A DNA stretch of 64,000 nt from Propionibacterium sp. (GCA_012517405.1 JAAYVB010000017.1:36495-100494); one strand, 5' to 3'; counted from the first letter of the stretch, positions 9,952 through 19,579 are shown. The notes: a model not told the origin generated them from the sequence alone. Numbers and translations: made by a program.

Positions 9952-11043
9952 ATGCGGGTGTTGTCGGCCATGTCGGGTGGCGTCGATTCGTCGGTTGCCA
10001 CCGCGAGGCTGATCGCCGCCGGCCACCAGGTCACCGGTGTGCATCTGGCGTTGTCGCGCACCCCGCTCGCCCAGCGGGTCGGCTCGCGTGGGTGCTGTTC
10101 GCTGGCCGATGTGCATGACGCCCGCCGGGTTGCCGACAGGCTGGGTATCGATTTCTATGTCTGGGATTTTTCGGAGCGCTTCGCCGACGATGTGATCGGC
10201 GATTTTCTGGACGAGTACGCCGCCGGACGCACGCCCAACCCGTGCCTTCGGTGCAATGAGCGGATCAAGTTCGCGGCACTGCTCGCCAAGGGTCTTGCGC
10301 TGGGCTACGACGCGGTCGCCACCGGTCATTACGCCCGGCTGATCGATGGGGATCACGGGCTCGAGCTGTGGCGCTCGCGCGATCCGGGCAAGGATCAGTC
10401 CTATGTGCTGGGGGTGCTCGACCAGTACCAGCTCGCCCATTCGCTGTTTCCCCTGGGCGACTCACTGAAGTCACAGGTGCGTGCCGAGGCTGCCGGACTC
10501 GGCCTGGCGGTGGCTGACAAGCCCGACTCCAACGACATCTGCTTCATCCCCGACGGCAACACCGCAGGCTTCCTGGCCGAGAAGCTGGGGGATGCGCCCG
10601 GGGTCATCGTCGATGCCGACGGGCGCCGGCTCGGCGAGCATCAGGGCACGTTCCGCTACACCATCGGTCAGCGCAAGGGCCTGAACCTGGGTATCCCGGC
10701 CGCCGACGGACGCCCCCGTTACGTCATCGGGCTGGACCCCGCGTCCCGGCAGGTGACGGTCGGCTCCGCCGAGGACCTGGCGGTCGATGAACTGAGAGGT
10801 ATCCGGCCGACCTGGACCGGTAGCGCCCCCCGTGGACGCTGGCGTGGCAAGGTGCAGGTCAGAGCTCACGGCGAGCCGCGTGATGGGTGGATCAGCATGG
10901 AGGACGAGCAGATCGTGATGCGTCTGGACGAGGGGTACCGAGGGGTGGCACCCGGCCAGTATGCGGTCTGCTACGACGGCGACCGGGTGATCGGCAGTTC
11001 GGTCATCAGTTCGGCCGTCCGCTCCGCCAACAGGGCGGCCTGA
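9952..11043 (+). CDS. mnmA: tRNA-specific 2-thiouridylase MnmA
   Basis: MnmA (TrmU) thiolates U34 of the Lys, Glu and Gln tRNAs using ATP and sulfur relayed from a cysteine desulfurase. The 363-residue product has the PP-loop [14 protein letters not shown] at the N-terminus, the first catalytic cysteine in [12 protein letters not shown] (about C98), [14 protein letters not shown], and the second cysteine in [14 protein letters not shown] (about C197). A C-terminal barrel begins near [17 protein letters not shown] placed the start at the ATG at 9952 because AAGGAG lies 7 nt upstream and homology starts there; the frame is open upstream to 9895. The stop shares a base with the next gene's ATG (TGATG). 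Confidence 0.96.
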   Translation: MRVLSAMSGGVDSSVATARLIAAGHQVTGVHLALSRTPLAQRVGSRGCCSLADVHDARRVADRLGIDFYVWDFSERFADDVIGDFLDEYAAGRTPNPCLRCNERIKFAALLAKGLALGYDAVATGHYARLIDGDHGLELWRSRDPGKDQSYVLGVLDQYQLAHSLFPLGDSLKSQVRAEAAGLGLAVADKPDSNDICFIPDGNTAGFLAEKLGDAPGVIVDADGRRLGEHQGTFRYTIGQRKGLNLGIPAADGRPRYVIGLDPASRQVTVGSAEDLAVDELRGIRPTWTGSAPRGRWRGKVQVRAHGEPRDGWISMEDEQIVMRLDEGYRGVAPGQYAVCYDGDRVIGSSVISSAVRSANRAA

Positions 11044-12038
11044 TGATCATCACTGCGCTGGGCTCCATGCCCGGACGCGATTTCCGGGAGTCCACCCGGA
11101 TCGTCGCCGATCTGCTGCCCGATCTGCTGGCCTGGCCCGAACTGCCCGCCAGGGACGCGTCCTCGGCGATGATCGGGCGAACCCTCGGGCTGCTCGAACA
11201 ACCCTGCGAGTTGACCGCCGACGGCTGGCGATTGGCCGCCCGCGCCGATGCGGCGCAGCGGCGCGCCCAACGCTGGTGGAGCAGCGACCTGGACGACATC
11301 GAAGAACTCACCCAGGACTACGACGGTGCGCTGAAGGTTGCGCTGGCCGGTCCCTGGACGCTGGCCACGTCGGTGCGGCTCGCTCATCCGACCATGACCC
11401 ACGTTCTTGCCGACGAGGGGGCCTGCCGCGATCTCACGCAGGCGCTCGCCGAGGCGGTGGCGCAGCTGGCCTCCCGGCTGGTGGCGCGGTTGGGACGGCA
11501 GCTCATCGTCCAGCTCGACGAGCCGGTCATCGGGGCGGTGCTGGGCGGCACACTGCCGACCTTCTCGGGGCTGCACCGCTATCCAGTGCCCGACCGCGGC
11601 GTGGTGACCAGCAGCTGGCGCCAGATCGTCTCCGCGGTGCACGCCGTCGAGGGCGTCGACGGCGTCTGGATTCACAGCTGCGGCCAGGGTCTGCCGGTCG
11701 ACATGGCGGGCAGGGCCGGGTTCACCGGGCTTTCGCTGGATGCTCGCTATCTCGGCACCGCGGAGCTGGACGCCTGTGGCAACTGGATCAGCGACGGAGG
11801 CACCCTTGCCCTGGGTATCGCCCGCACCGATGAGGTTCGGGTGCCCTCGGCCGACGAATTGACCACCGCGACGGTGCGCATCCTGCGGGCCTTCGAGATG
11901 CCGCCGGAGGTGCTCGGCCCCCAGGTCGTGCTGACCCCGGCCTGTGGACTGGCAGGCTGGCCGGTCGCGTCGGCCGCGCGGCTGCTGACCAATCTGCAGC
12001 AGGCCGGTGGGCTCGTCACCGAACAACTTGCCGGCTGA
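11043..12038 (+). CDS. orphan MetE C-terminal (catalytic) domain protein
   Basis: The 331-residue protein corresponds to the zinc-containing C-terminal barrel of cobalamin-independent methionine synthase (COG0620) without the N-terminal half. Expected zinc ligands can be seen: GVWIHSCGQG gives an HxC pair (about H211 and C213), and LTPACGLAGW gives the later cysteine (about C301). The same gene sits downstream of mnmA in mycobacteria and relatives. The methyl donor and acceptor are unknown; it could act in methionine synthesis or on another thiol. It is translationally coupled to mnmA, with its ATG overlapping the mnmA TGA, so a link to sulfur or tRNA metabolism is possible but is inference. 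Confidence 0.8.
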   Translation: MIITALGSMPGRDFRESTRIVADLLPDLLAWPELPARDASSAMIGRTLGLLEQPCELTADGWRLAARADAAQRRAQRWWSSDLDDIEELTQDYDGALKVALAGPWTLATSVRLAHPTMTHVLADEGACRDLTQALAEAVAQLASRLVARLGRQLIVQLDEPVIGAVLGGTLPTFSGLHRYPVPDRGVVTSSWRQIVSAVHAVEGVDGVWIHSCGQGLPVDMAGRAGFTGLSLDARYLGTAELDACGNWISDGGTLALGIARTDEVRVPSADELTTATVRILRAFEMPPEVLGPQVVLTPACGLAGWPVASAARLLTNLQQAGGLVTEQLAG

Positions 12039-12045
12039 CGCCCAG

Positions 12046-12051
12046 TACCAT
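12046..12051 (+). promoter_or_regulatory. -10 element (TACCAT) for a leaderless small-protein transcript
   Basis: TACCAT fits TANNNT and ends 7 nt before the ATG at 12059, which has no purine-rich RBS. This is the same geometry as other probable leaderless starts in the window. Confidence 0.35.
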
Positions 12052-12058
12052 CGACACC

Positions 12059-12298
12059 ATGCGGTTCAAGTCCATCGTGAACAGGCTGAGCGTCATCTTC
12101 AGCGACCTCAACCTCAACTCCGACATCCCGGTGCGGGTACAGCCGAAGGTGGGCGAGTGGGGGCCGCAGCACGTCCCGACCACCAAACAGAAGAAGCGTG
12201 TCCGCTTCACCGTCACCGGGATCTTCTCCGCGGTCGTGGTCGCTCTGTTCCTGCTGGGCAACTACTTCTACAAGATCCTGATGGGGATCACGGCCTGA
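12059..12298 (+). CDS. small single-pass membrane protein, 79 aa
   Basis: No family was recognised. The first 48 residues are polar and basic (MRFKSIVNRLSVIF, VPTTKQKKRVRF), followed by one hydrophobic segment (TVTGIFSAVVVALFLLGNYF, about residues 49-68) and a short tail. The positive charges before the segment suggest a cytoplasmic N-terminus. There is no lipobox or signal cleavage site. A -10-like TACCAT 7 nt before the ATG and codon bias like that of its neighbours argue for a real gene. It follows the MetE-like gene by 20 nt and converges on the DedA-like gene, with GACCGGCCGGTC between the stops. Confidence 0.65.
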   Translation: MRFKSIVNRLSVIFSDLNLNSDIPVRVQPKVGEWGPQHVPTTKQKKRVRFTVTGIFSAVVVALFLLGNYFYKILMGITA

Positions 12299-12328
12299 GA
12301 CCGGCCGGTCGGCGCGATGCGGCCGAGC

Positions 12329-12832
12329 TCACGAGAACCGCTGGAAGACCCCGGTGACGGCGAGACCGACCACCACATAGCGGGTGATGAAGCCCAGCGT
12401 CATGAAGATCGAGAAGACCGCGAAGTTCGCCTTGGTGGTCGCCGCCAGGATCGTGGTGGGATAGTTCGGCGGTACGCTGACCGATCCGGACAAGAAGACG
12501 CCCAGCGGCCCCCATCGCGGATGCTCGACCAGTGCGATTCCCCACCTCATCACACGAGCCCAGCGGTAGCGCCAGGTTCCCGGTTGGGGTTCGGGACGCG
12601 ACAGCAGCTTGCGATGCAGCACCGGCAGCCGCTTGGCCTGCCGGACGACCTGAAAGAGGATCATCTTGCCCACGCCCTGGCCGAGCCCCAGGCAGATGCC
12701 CGCTTCGACCGGGCCGATGAGATGGGTGGCGATCGCGGCGACGACGAACGCCTCGCCGTTGATCACCGGGATGAGCGAGCCCAGTAGGCCGTAGCCGAAC
12801 GCCAGTAGCAGTTGCCACCAGACATTGCTCAT
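12329..12832 (-). CDS. DedA/VTT-domain (SNARE-associated type) membrane protein
   Basis: The 167-residue hydrophobic protein resembles small YqaA/DedA-type proteins of the VTT superfamily, some of which act as lipid scramblases or flippases. Visible features are an N-terminal hydrophobic stretch (LLLAFGYGLLGSLIPVINGE) with the re-entrant-like glutamate, the glycine-rich GICLGLGQGVGKMILF, a basic cytoplasmic loop (about residues 66-95), then GPLGVFLSGSVSVPPNYPTT and a C-terminal helix. The substrate is unknown. It lies 16 bp downstream of the ACT-domain gene on the same strand, probably co-transcribed. Confidence 0.72.
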   Translation of the reverse strand: MSNVWWQLLLAFGYGLLGSLIPVINGEAFVVAAIATHLIGPVEAGICLGLGQGVGKMILFQVVRQAKRLPVLHRKLLSRPEPQPGTWRYRWARVMRWGIALVEHPRWGPLGVFLSGSVSVPPNYPTTILAATTKANFAVFSIFMTLGFITRYVVVGLAVTGVFQRFS

Positions 12833-12848
12833 GCCACCAGCATGTCAG

Positions 12849-13526
12849 CTATTCGTCCGCAGGATGGGTTGGCGGGCCGGCCAGTCCGCCGTCGGCGACC
12901 GAACCCCTGGTGAGCCGGACGAGATGGTGCAGCCGGTAGAGCTCGGATTCGAGGAAGTCGGGTCCGCCGTGCCGGGCAGCCACCAGCAGACGGTCCTTGC
13001 CGGCAGGTATGACCGCCAGCGCGACCGAACCCCAGCCCGGCAGCCAGGCCTCCGACATCTCCGAGAAATGCTCGGTGGTGAACGGCTCGAGTGCGGCGAT
13101 CTGATCGGCACCCAGCTGTGGCGCATTCTCGGTGCCCATCAAGATCTTCTGCTCCTGGACCCCGACCACTGCAGCCCACTGGGCATGGAAGACCTGGGGA
13201 ACCCGCTCCAGCAAGACCTCGAGGGCGCGGTCGCGATTGTCGCCGATCTCGCTGGCAATGGCGACGTCCGACTCGATGCCATAGCCGTCGGGGTACCGGG
13301 AAAGCCACAGCACCTGCACACCTTCGAGTTGCAGGCAGGCCGACACGAGGTCCTCGGGCAGCGTGTCCGAGGACAACTGCAGCAGAAAATCGTCGATGAC
13401 AGTCTGCGATGAAGTCTTGTCGACGACCTCGATCAGATGGATATCCGCACCCACCGATCCGATAGCGGTGGCCACCTGACCGAGGGCGCCGGAGCGGTCA
13501 GGCATCTGGATTCGAAGCAAGAACAT
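12849..13526 (-). CDS. ACT-domain regulatory protein
   Basis: The 225-residue product begins MFLLRIQMPDRSGALGQV, a clear ACT domain of the kind that binds amino acids or other small ligands. It continues with a second segment of less certain fold (about residues 90-225). A comparable ACT protein lies next to gatCAB in mycobacteria, which supports a conserved but undefined link. The ATG at 13526 is preferred over the upstream in-frame ATG at 13559, because the ACT strand begins immediately and the extra residues look like junk. The ligand cannot be told from sequence. The DedA-like gene follows 16 bp downstream. Confidence 0.8.
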   Translation of the reverse strand: MFLLRIQMPDRSGALGQVATAIGSVGADIHLIEVVDKTSSQTVIDDFLLQLSSDTLPEDLVSACLQLEGVQVLWLSRYPDGYGIESDVAIASEIGDNRDRALEVLLERVPQVFHAQWAAVVGVQEQKILMGTENAPQLGADQIAALEPFTTEHFSEMSEAWLPGWGSVALAVIPAGKDRLLVAARHGGPDFLESELYRLHHLVRLTRGSVADGGLAGPPTHPADE

Positions 13527-13594
13527 GGTATCAGTCTGCCAACCGGCCAAACCGGCCACGAATCGGACGTGTTTCGATCACATGACATTGCATC

Positions 13595-13600
13595 TACTAT
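13595..13600 (+). promoter_or_regulatory. putative -10 box (TACTAT) for the MFS transporter
   Basis: TACTAT is a good -10 match. A weak TTTCGA lies 17 bp upstream in the -35 position (13572-13577). It would give a leader of roughly 40 nt containing the AGGAGG that precedes the ATG at 13645. Confidence 0.4.
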
Positions 13601-13644
13601 GTTGCAGCGGAGCCACCAGGGCTTCAGCTAGGAGGAACGGTCGG

Positions 13645-15060
13645 ATGTCGACGGCCAGAAGCAGTTCTATCATTCGTCCGCTACCGATCTGGGCGGTTGC
13701 GCTGATCGCGACGCTGGGCAGCCTGCTGTTCGGCTACGACACCGGTGTGATCTCCGGCGCGCTGCCGTTCATGGCTCATCCTGTCGACCAGGGCGGCCTC
13801 GGCCTGAGCGATGTCGCAGAGGGCATCATCACCGCTGCGCTGCCGATCGGTGCCGCCTTCGGTTCGGTCTTCGGCGGCAACCTATCCGACCGTTACGGAC
13901 GCCGTCGCATGCTGCTGTGGCTGGCGGTCATCTTCTTCGTCGGCGCCGTCGGCGCTGCGTTGTCGCCGACCGTGCACTTCCTGGCGTTCTTCCGGGTCGT
14001 GCTGGGTCTGGCCGTGGGCGGTGCGTCCACGACCGTGCCCGTTTACCTGGCCGAGGTTTCACCGGCCGAGCGGCGCGGCTCGATCGTGGCGGTCGATCAG
14101 GTGATGATCGTCACCGGGCAGCTGCTGGCCTACACCAACAACGCGCTCATTGCGCACCTGTACGGCGAATCGTCGTCGTGGCGGTGGATGCTGCTGCTCG
14201 CCTCGATCCCAGCTATCGGCTTGTGGGTCGGCATGCGGTTGATGCCGGAATCGCCGCGCTGGTACGTCGCGCAGAATCGCGAGGCCGATGCTCGCCGCTC
14301 GCTGGAACGGGTCGCCGCGGAGCATGTGGACGCTCAGATCGATGAGATCCGCTCGACGATCGACAAGAGCGACTCGCAGGAATCTCTCGGCTGGGCCGCC
14401 CTGCGCCGGCCCTGGGTGCTGCGGATCGTGGTGATCGGTATGGGTTTGTCGGTGATCCAGCAGATCACCGGCGTGAACGCGATCATGTACTACGCGCCGC
14501 GCATTCTGGAATCGACGGGCATCGGGACCAACGCCGCACTGACTGCGACCATCGCCAACGGTGTCATCAGCGTGCTGGCGGCGCTGGTCGGCCTGCTGCT
14601 GGTGCGCCGGCTGCCGCGCAAGAAGCTGCTGGCCCTGGGCCAGTCGCTGATCATCTTCTCGCTGCTCGGCATCGGCGTGATCTCCCTTGTCACCGACGGG
14701 CAGGGAGCCACCTGGCTGGTGCTGGCGCTGATGCTGGTCTTCCTCACCGGCCAGCAGGGCGCGGTCTCCCCGGTGACCTGGGTGATGATCTCGGAGGTCT
14801 TCCCGCTGCGCATTCGCGGACTGGGCGTCGGCCTGTCGGTGCTGGTGCAGTGGCTGGCCAATGCACTGATCACCTTCAGCTTCCCGGTGCTGCTCGGCCT
14901 GGTCGGTCTCGGCCCGGTCTTCATGACCTTCGCAGTGCTCAATGTGGTCGCCCTGGTGCTGGCCGCCCGGAAGCTGCCGGAGACCTCGAACCGGACCCTG
15001 GAGGAGATCGAGCAGCTGATGGCCGCCCGCGTGGAGATGCCTGCGGCCGAGGCGTCTTGA
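13645..15060 (+). CDS. MFS sugar porter (sugar:H+ symporter family)
   Basis: The 471-residue, 12-helix permease belongs to the sugar porter family (XylE, GalP, GLUT). Diagnostic motifs are FGYDTGVISGALPFM in helix 1, DRYGRRRMLLW after helix 2, PESPRWYVAQNREADA before the central loop, QQITGVNAIMYYAPRILEST in helix 7, and PETSNRTLEEIEQLM at the C-terminus. The QQITGVN motif favours a hexose or pentose substrate, but the exact sugar is not predictable. The start at 13645 is fixed by AGGAGG 9 nt upstream; the frame is open further 5' but unsupported. No sugar kinase or regulator is adjacent. Confidence 0.92.
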   Translation: MSTARSSSIIRPLPIWAVALIATLGSLLFGYDTGVISGALPFMAHPVDQGGLGLSDVAEGIITAALPIGAAFGSVFGGNLSDRYGRRRMLLWLAVIFFVGAVGAALSPTVHFLAFFRVVLGLAVGGASTTVPVYLAEVSPAERRGSIVAVDQVMIVTGQLLAYTNNALIAHLYGESSSWRWMLLLASIPAIGLWVGMRLMPESPRWYVAQNREADARRSLERVAAEHVDAQIDEIRSTIDKSDSQESLGWAALRRPWVLRIVVIGMGLSVIQQITGVNAIMYYAPRILESTGIGTNAALTATIANGVISVLAALVGLLLVRRLPRKKLLALGQSLIIFSLLGIGVISLVTDGQGATWLVLALMLVFLTGQQGAVSPVTWVMISEVFPLRIRGLGVGLSVLVQWLANALITFSFPVLLGLVGLGPVFMTFAVLNVVALVLAARKLPETSNRTLEEIEQLMAARVEMPAAEAS

Positions 15061-15082
15061 GCGCGACCGCGGGACGACGCTC

Positions 15083-15088
15083 TAAGAT
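15083..15088 (+). promoter_or_regulatory. putative -10 box (TAAGAT) upstream of gatCAB
   Basis: TAAGAT lies in the gap between the MFS gene and gatC, about 75 nt before the gatC start. No good -35 stands at 17 bp; TTGAGC at 15057-15062 would need a 20-bp spacer. It is offered as the likely promoter for the gatC-gatA-gatB operon. Confidence 0.35.
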
Positions 15089-15164
15089 GTGTCGGTAGCC
15101 GGCGACCACCCGGGCCGCCCGGCCGCCACCAGACGGTGGTGCTGACCGAACAACAGGAGTGCTC

Positions 15165-15461
15165 GTGGCTTTGACCGCGCAGGACGTCGCGAGGCTGGCC
15201 GATCTGGCCCGCATCGAACTGACTGAGGAGGAACTGGCCCGGCTGGCTCCGCAACTGGATGTGATTCTGACCTCGGTGGCCAGTGTTGCCGAGGTCGCTG
15301 AGGCGGACGTGCCACCGATGTCGCATGCAGTACCTCTGGTCAACGTCTTCCGGGAGGACCAGGTGCGTCCGAGTTTCCCGGCCTCTGCCATGCTGGCGGC
15401 AGCGCCGGCCGTCGAGGACGGTCAGTTCCGCGTCCCGCGCATCTTGGATCTGGAGCAGTGA
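15165..15461 (+). CDS. gatC: Asp-tRNA(Asn)/Glu-tRNA(Gln) amidotransferase subunit C
   Basis: GatC is the small subunit that clamps GatA to GatB in the transamidosome producing Gln-tRNA(Gln) and/or Asn-tRNA(Asn). The 98-residue product starts [20 protein letters not shown], the typical GatC N-terminus, and ends with the conserved FRVPRILD segment. I preferred the GTG at 15165 because AGGAG ends 5 nt before it; another GTG at 15159 overlaps that RBS. Its TGA shares a base with the gatA ATG, so the two are translationally coupled. Confidence 0.93.
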   Translation: MALTAQDVARLADLARIELTEEELARLAPQLDVILTSVASVAEVAEADVPPMSHAVPLVNVFREDQVRPSFPASAMLAAAPAVEDGQFRVPRILDLEQ

Positions 15462-16987
15462 TGGCGTCCACGATCACCCAGACCGCAGCCGAACTCGGCC
15501 GCCGGATCGCCGCCGGGGAACAAAGCTCCGAAGAGATCACCCGCGAGTGTCTTGATCGCATCGAACAGGTGGACGCCGACGTTCACGCCTTCTTGGCCGT
15601 CGATGCCGAGCGCGCCCTGCAACAGGCACGCGCGGTGGACGCCAGGATCGCGGCCGGCGAGAAGCTGGGCCCCCTGGCAGGAGTGCCGATCGGGGTCAAA
15701 GACCTCTTCTGCTATCAGGGGCTGCCCACGACGGCCGGCTCGCGCATTCTGCAGGGCTGGATTCCGCCGTACAACGCCACGGTCGTCGACCGGCTGCTTG
15801 CCGCCGGCCTGGTGATCCTCGGCAAGACGAATCTGGACGAGTTCGCGATGGGTTCCTCGACCGAGACCTCCGCCTACGGTCCGACCCGCAATCCGTGGGA
15901 TCTGGAGCGGATCCCGGGTGGCTCGGGCGGCGGTTCGGCGGCGTGCCTGGCGGCCTTCGAGGCTCCGCTGGCGATCGGCACCGATACCGGCGGTTCGATC
16001 CGCCAGCCGGCCTCGATCACCGGAACGGTCGGCGTCAAGCCCACCTATGGCGGCGTCTCCCGCTACGGCGTGATCGCGATGGCCTCGTCGCTCGACCAGC
16101 CCGGACCGTGCGCTCGTACCGTGCTCGACGCGGCGCTGCTGCACGAGGTCATGGGCGGCCACGACCCGGCGGATTCCACCTCGATCAATGCGCCGCTGCC
16201 GGGCATGGCGGCCGCGGCCCGCAAGGCCGATGTCAAGGGCCTGCGAATCGGCGTCGTCCGCGAGCTCGGTGGTGAAGGATATGCGCCTGGGGTGGAGCAG
16301 CGCTTCTCCGAGGCTGTCGACCTGCTGTCGAGTCTGGGCGCCGAGATCGTCGAGGTCAGCTGCCCGCATTTCGTGCACGCGCTGGCCGCCTACTACCTGA
16401 TCATGCCCGCCGAAGTGTCCTCCAATCTGTCGCGCTACGACGGCATGCGGTACGGCCTGCGGGCCGGGGACGACGGGTCGGCGTCCACCGAACAGGTGAT
16501 GCGGCTGAGCCGCGCCGCCGGATTCGGCGACGAGGCGAAGCGGCGCATCATCATCGGTACCTATGCGCTGTCGGCCGGCTACTACGACGCCTACTACGGG
16601 TCGGCGCAGAAAGTGCGCACCCTGATCGCGCGGGACTTCACGTCCGCCTTCGAGCAGTGCGACGTGCTCGTCTCACCGACGGCGCCCACCACCGCATTCA
16701 AGATCGGTGAGCGGCTCAACGACCCGGTGGCGATGTACAAGTCGGATCTGTGCACCATTCCGGCCAACCTGGGAGGCATCAGCGCGGCGAGCTTCCCGAT
16801 CGGGCTGGCTCCCGGCGACGGGCTGCCGGTTGGCCTTCAGACGATGGCTCCAGCGATGGCCGACGATCGCTGCTATCTGGTGGGCGGTGCCCTGGAGGCA
16901 GCGCTGAACGACCGATGGGGCGGCCCATTGCTTTCCCGGATTCCCGACATTGGGCAGCGGGCGGCTCACCAGGAGGATGCGCGATGA
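15461..16987 (+). CDS. gatA: Asp-tRNA(Asn)/Glu-tRNA(Gln) amidotransferase subunit A
   Basis: GatA is the glutaminase subunit, an amidase-signature enzyme that releases ammonia for GatB. The 508-residue product has the Ser-cisSer-Lys triad: [18 protein letters not shown] (about K80), [14 protein letters not shown] (about S155) and [17 protein letters not shown] (nucleophile about S179). Length and motif spacing match the family. ATG at 15461 overlaps the gatC stop; a GTG one codon earlier is also possible. The last 4 nt overlap gatB (ATGA), so gatCAB reads as one coupled operon. Confidence 0.97.
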   Translation: MASTITQTAAELGRRIAAGEQSSEEITRECLDRIEQVDADVHAFLAVDAERALQQARAVDARIAAGEKLGPLAGVPIGVKDLFCYQGLPTTAGSRILQGWIPPYNATVVDRLLAAGLVILGKTNLDEFAMGSSTETSAYGPTRNPWDLERIPGGSGGGSAACLAAFEAPLAIGTDTGGSIRQPASITGTVGVKPTYGGVSRYGVIAMASSLDQPGPCARTVLDAALLHEVMGGHDPADSTSINAPLPGMAAAARKADVKGLRIGVVRELGGEGYAPGVEQRFSEAVDLLSSLGAEIVEVSCPHFVHALAAYYLIMPAEVSSNLSRYDGMRYGLRAGDDGSASTEQVMRLSRAAGFGDEAKRRIIIGTYALSAGYYDAYYGSAQKVRTLIARDFTSAFEQCDVLVSPTAPTTAFKIGERLNDPVAMYKSDLCTIPANLGGISAASFPIGLAPGDGLPVGLQTMAPAMADDRCYLVGGALEAALNDRWGGPLLSRIPDIGQRAAHQEDAR

Positions 16988-18486
16988 GTGTGTACGCCAG
17001 CGATGAGCTGATGGACTACGACCAGGCGCTGGAGCGCTTCGATGTGGTGCTCGGCCTCGAAGTGCACGTCGAACTCAGCACCGCGTCCAAGATGTGGTGC
17101 GGCTGCACGACCGAGTTCGGCGGCGAGCCGAACACCCACACCTGTCCGGTCTGCCTGGGGCTGCCCGGCTCGCTGCCGGTGGTCAACAAGAAGGCGATCG
17201 AATCGGCGATCCGGATCGGGCTCAGCCTGGGCTGCGATATCGCCGGCTGGAGCCGGTTCGCCCGCAAGAACTACTTCTATCCCGACATGCCCAAGGACTA
17301 CCAGGTCTCCCAGTACGACGAGCCGCTGTGCGTCGACGGCGAGGTCACCGTCGAGGTCGACGGCCAGGAGTACGTGATCCCGATCGAGCGGGTGCACATG
17401 GAAGAGGACGCCGGCAAGAACACCCACGTCGGTGGCGCGGGACGTATCCAGGGCGCCGGTCACTCGCTGGTCGACTACAACCGCGCCGGGGTCCCGCTGA
17501 TGGAGATCGTCACCCGGCCGGTCCTCGGCACCGGGACGAAGGGTCCCGAAGTGGCGCGGGCGTACATGGAGTACCTACGCGAGATGATGCGCGCGCTGGG
17601 GGTTTCGGAAGCGAAGATGGAACGCGGCAATATGCGCTGCGACGCCAACATCTCGCTCATGCCGAAGGGCTCGACCCGGCTGGGCACCCGCACCGAGACG
17701 AAGAACGTGAACTCGCTGAAGTCGGTCGAGGGCGCGCTGCGCTACGAGATCTGCCGGCAGGCCGCGGTGCTGGCGGCCGGTGGCCGCGTGCACCAGGAAA
17801 CCCGGATGTGGAATGAGGGTGGCTACACCACCGCCGGACGCTCGAAGGAACAGGCGGAGGACTACCGGTATTTCCCGGAGCCCGATCTGGTCCCGGTGGC
17901 GCCCAGCCGTCAATGGGTGGAAGAATTGCGCGCCACCCTGCCCGAGCCGCCGGCCCAGCGCCGGGCCCGGCTGCAGGCCGAATGGGGCTTCACCGACCTC
18001 GAGATGCGCGATATCAACGGCGTCGAAGGCGCGCTGGACCTCATCGGGGCCACCGTCGAAGCGGGTGCTCCGGCAGCGGCAGCCCGCAAGTGGTGGGTCA
18101 GCGAGCTGGCTCGCCGCGCGAACGAGGCGGGGGTGGCGCTGGACGAGATGGGTATGGCGCCCACCCAGGTCGCCGCGTTGCAGGTGCTGGTGGACGACGG
18201 CACCCTGACCGACAAGCTGGCCCGCCAGGTGATCGACGGTGTGCTGGCCGGTGAGGGCGAGCCGGCCGAGGTGGTGGCTGCCCGCGGGCTGGCCGTGGTG
18301 AGCGATGACGGGGCACTGTCCGCTGCGGTCGATGCCGCGATTGCGGCCAATCCCGCCGTGGCACAGAAGATCCGCGACGGCAAGGTGCAGGCCGCCGGCG
18401 CGCTGATCGGCGCGGTCATGAAGGCCATGAGGGGCCAGGCGGATGCGGCGCGTGTCCGCGAACTGATTCTCGACAAGCTCGGCTGA
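16984..18486 (+). CDS. gatB: Asp-tRNA(Asn)/Glu-tRNA(Gln) amidotransferase subunit B
   Basis: GatB binds misacylated tRNA, phosphorylates the Asp or Glu side chain and amidates it with ammonia from GatA. In the 500 residues, [19 protein letters not shown] opens the catalytic cradle. Zinc-ligand cysteines are visible in [11 protein letters not shown] and [31 protein letters not shown] and [14 protein letters not shown] are family hallmarks. The helical/YqeY-like tail (about residues 350-500) is complete and ends [16 protein letters not shown]. The start ATG at 16984 overlaps the gatA TGA. Confidence 0.97.
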   Translation: MSVYASDELMDYDQALERFDVVLGLEVHVELSTASKMWCGCTTEFGGEPNTHTCPVCLGLPGSLPVVNKKAIESAIRIGLSLGCDIAGWSRFARKNYFYPDMPKDYQVSQYDEPLCVDGEVTVEVDGQEYVIPIERVHMEEDAGKNTHVGGAGRIQGAGHSLVDYNRAGVPLMEIVTRPVLGTGTKGPEVARAYMEYLREMMRALGVSEAKMERGNMRCDANISLMPKGSTRLGTRTETKNVNSLKSVEGALRYEICRQAAVLAAGGRVHQETRMWNEGGYTTAGRSKEQAEDYRYFPEPDLVPVAPSRQWVEELRATLPEPPAQRRARLQAEWGFTDLEMRDINGVEGALDLIGATVEAGAPAAAARKWWVSELARRANEAGVALDEMGMAPTQVAALQVLVDDGTLTDKLARQVIDGVLAGEGEPAEVVAARGLAVVSDDGALSAAVDAAIAANPAVAQKIRDGKVQAAGALIGAVMKAMRGQADAARVRELILDKLG

Positions 18487-18514
18487 TCCCGGGCCGTCCG
18501 GCAGCGCAACGAGG

Positions 18515-19579
18515 ATGGATGTCCGGCGAGTGCTCGAGCAGCGGTTGGCCACCCAGCATCTGACGGGAGCGGCCAGCACCGTTGCGGGTTACGTGAGCGA
18601 GGCCCTGGCCGTGCAGTCCCAGGATCCGGGGACTGCTCGCTGGTCGATCGGCATGCGCACCGGGCTGGACGATGCAGGGGTCCGGGCGTCGATCGACGCC
18701 GGGGTGATCGTCCGGGCCCATGTGCTGCGTCCGACCTGGCATTACGTCCATCGCGACGACCTGCGCTGGTTGCAGCGGCTGACCGGCGAGAAGGTGGCGT
18801 CCTCGATGCCGGCCAGGCATCGACAGCTCGGCGTGGACCACGATCTGGTGGATCGCGGGTTCGAGGTTCTGCAGCGCGAGCTCGCGGGCCGCAATCACCT
18901 TACCCGCAAGCAGCTGGCACCGCTGTTGCCGGCCACCGGGGCTCCGCACGGGCAGGTGGTGGGCCATCTGCTGATGCTGGCCGAACTGCGCGGGCTGATC
19001 TGTTCCGGGCCGCTGGTCGGTACCGAGCACAGCTACGCCCTGGTGGACGAGGTCCTCGAGCCTGATCGGGCGCAATTCGACGCGCAGGATGCCACCCGCG
19101 AGCTCGTCCGGCGATTCTTCACCTGGCATGGTCCGGCGAGCGTTCGTGATCTGGCGCGCTGGTGCACGCTGACGCTCGGCCAGATCCGCGCGGTGATCGG
19201 TGACCTCGGATTGACCTCGATCAGCGTCGATGAGACCGAGCTGTGGTACGCGCCCGAGCGGGCCGCTGACGGTGTCGGGTGGGACGACGGCAGCGGCAGG
19301 GCATTTCTGCTGCCCACCTTCGACGAGGTCTTCCTGAGCTACCTCAAGCCGAACTTCCCGCGCAGTCCCGGGCACCCGGCTGGGGACGCCCGAGTGCAGT
19401 TCAGCGAGGCCGGGGGAGGCCTGGTGGTGATCGATGCCACCGATGCCGGCACCTGGAAGAGGAGCCTGACCAAGGCAAGAGCGAGCGTCCGGCTGAACAT
19501 CGATGGCGACCTGGACCCCGAGGCCTACCGGCTGGTGGCCGATGAGACAGACCGTCTGACGGCATTCACCGGCAGCTGA
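18515..19579 (+). CDS. winged-helix protein of the AlkZ/YcaQ (HTH_42) family, possible DNA glycosylase
   Basis: The 354-residue protein fits PF06224, whose characterised members AlkZ and AlkX (YcaQ) are DNA glycosylases that unhook bulky or crosslinking adducts. Visible features are an N-terminal helical/winged-helix region (RVLEQRLATQHLTG), SEALAVQSQDPGTARWSIGM and RAHVLRPTWHYVHRDDLRWL. The QSQ resembles the catalytic QxQ of the AlkZ branch, not the QxD reported for AlkX. A later segment reads AFLLPTFDEVFLSYLKP. Function as a glycosylase is inferred from family and motif only. It follows gatB by 28 bp and may be transcribed with it. It converges on the HAAS-type membrane protein. Confidence 0.75.
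   Translation: MDVRRVLEQRLATQHLTGAASTVAGYVSEALAVQSQDPGTARWSIGMRTGLDDAGVRASIDAGVIVRAHVLRPTWHYVHRDDLRWLQRLTGEKVASSMPARHRQLGVDHDLVDRGFEVLQRELAGRNHLTRKQLAPLLPATGAPHGQVVGHLLMLAELRGLICSGPLVGTEHSYALVDEVLEPDRAQFDAQDATRELVRRFFTWHGPASVRDLARWCTLTLGQIRAVIGDLGLTSISVDETELWYAPERAADGVGWDDGSGRAFLLPTFDEVFLSYLKPNFPRSPGHPAGDARVQFSEAGGGLVVIDATDAGTWKRSLTKARASVRLNIDGDLDPEAYRLVADETDRLTAFTGS

Noticed and set aside
12299..12310. Perfect 12-bp palindrome GACCGGCCGGTC between convergent genes
   Set aside because: Short, without loop or T-tract, and easily expected in sequence this GC-rich; not supported as a terminator or operator.
13527..13644. Alternative start of the MFS transporter at 13525
   Set aside because: The extra 40 residues are not transporter-like and would pass over the strong AGGAGG and the -10 box.
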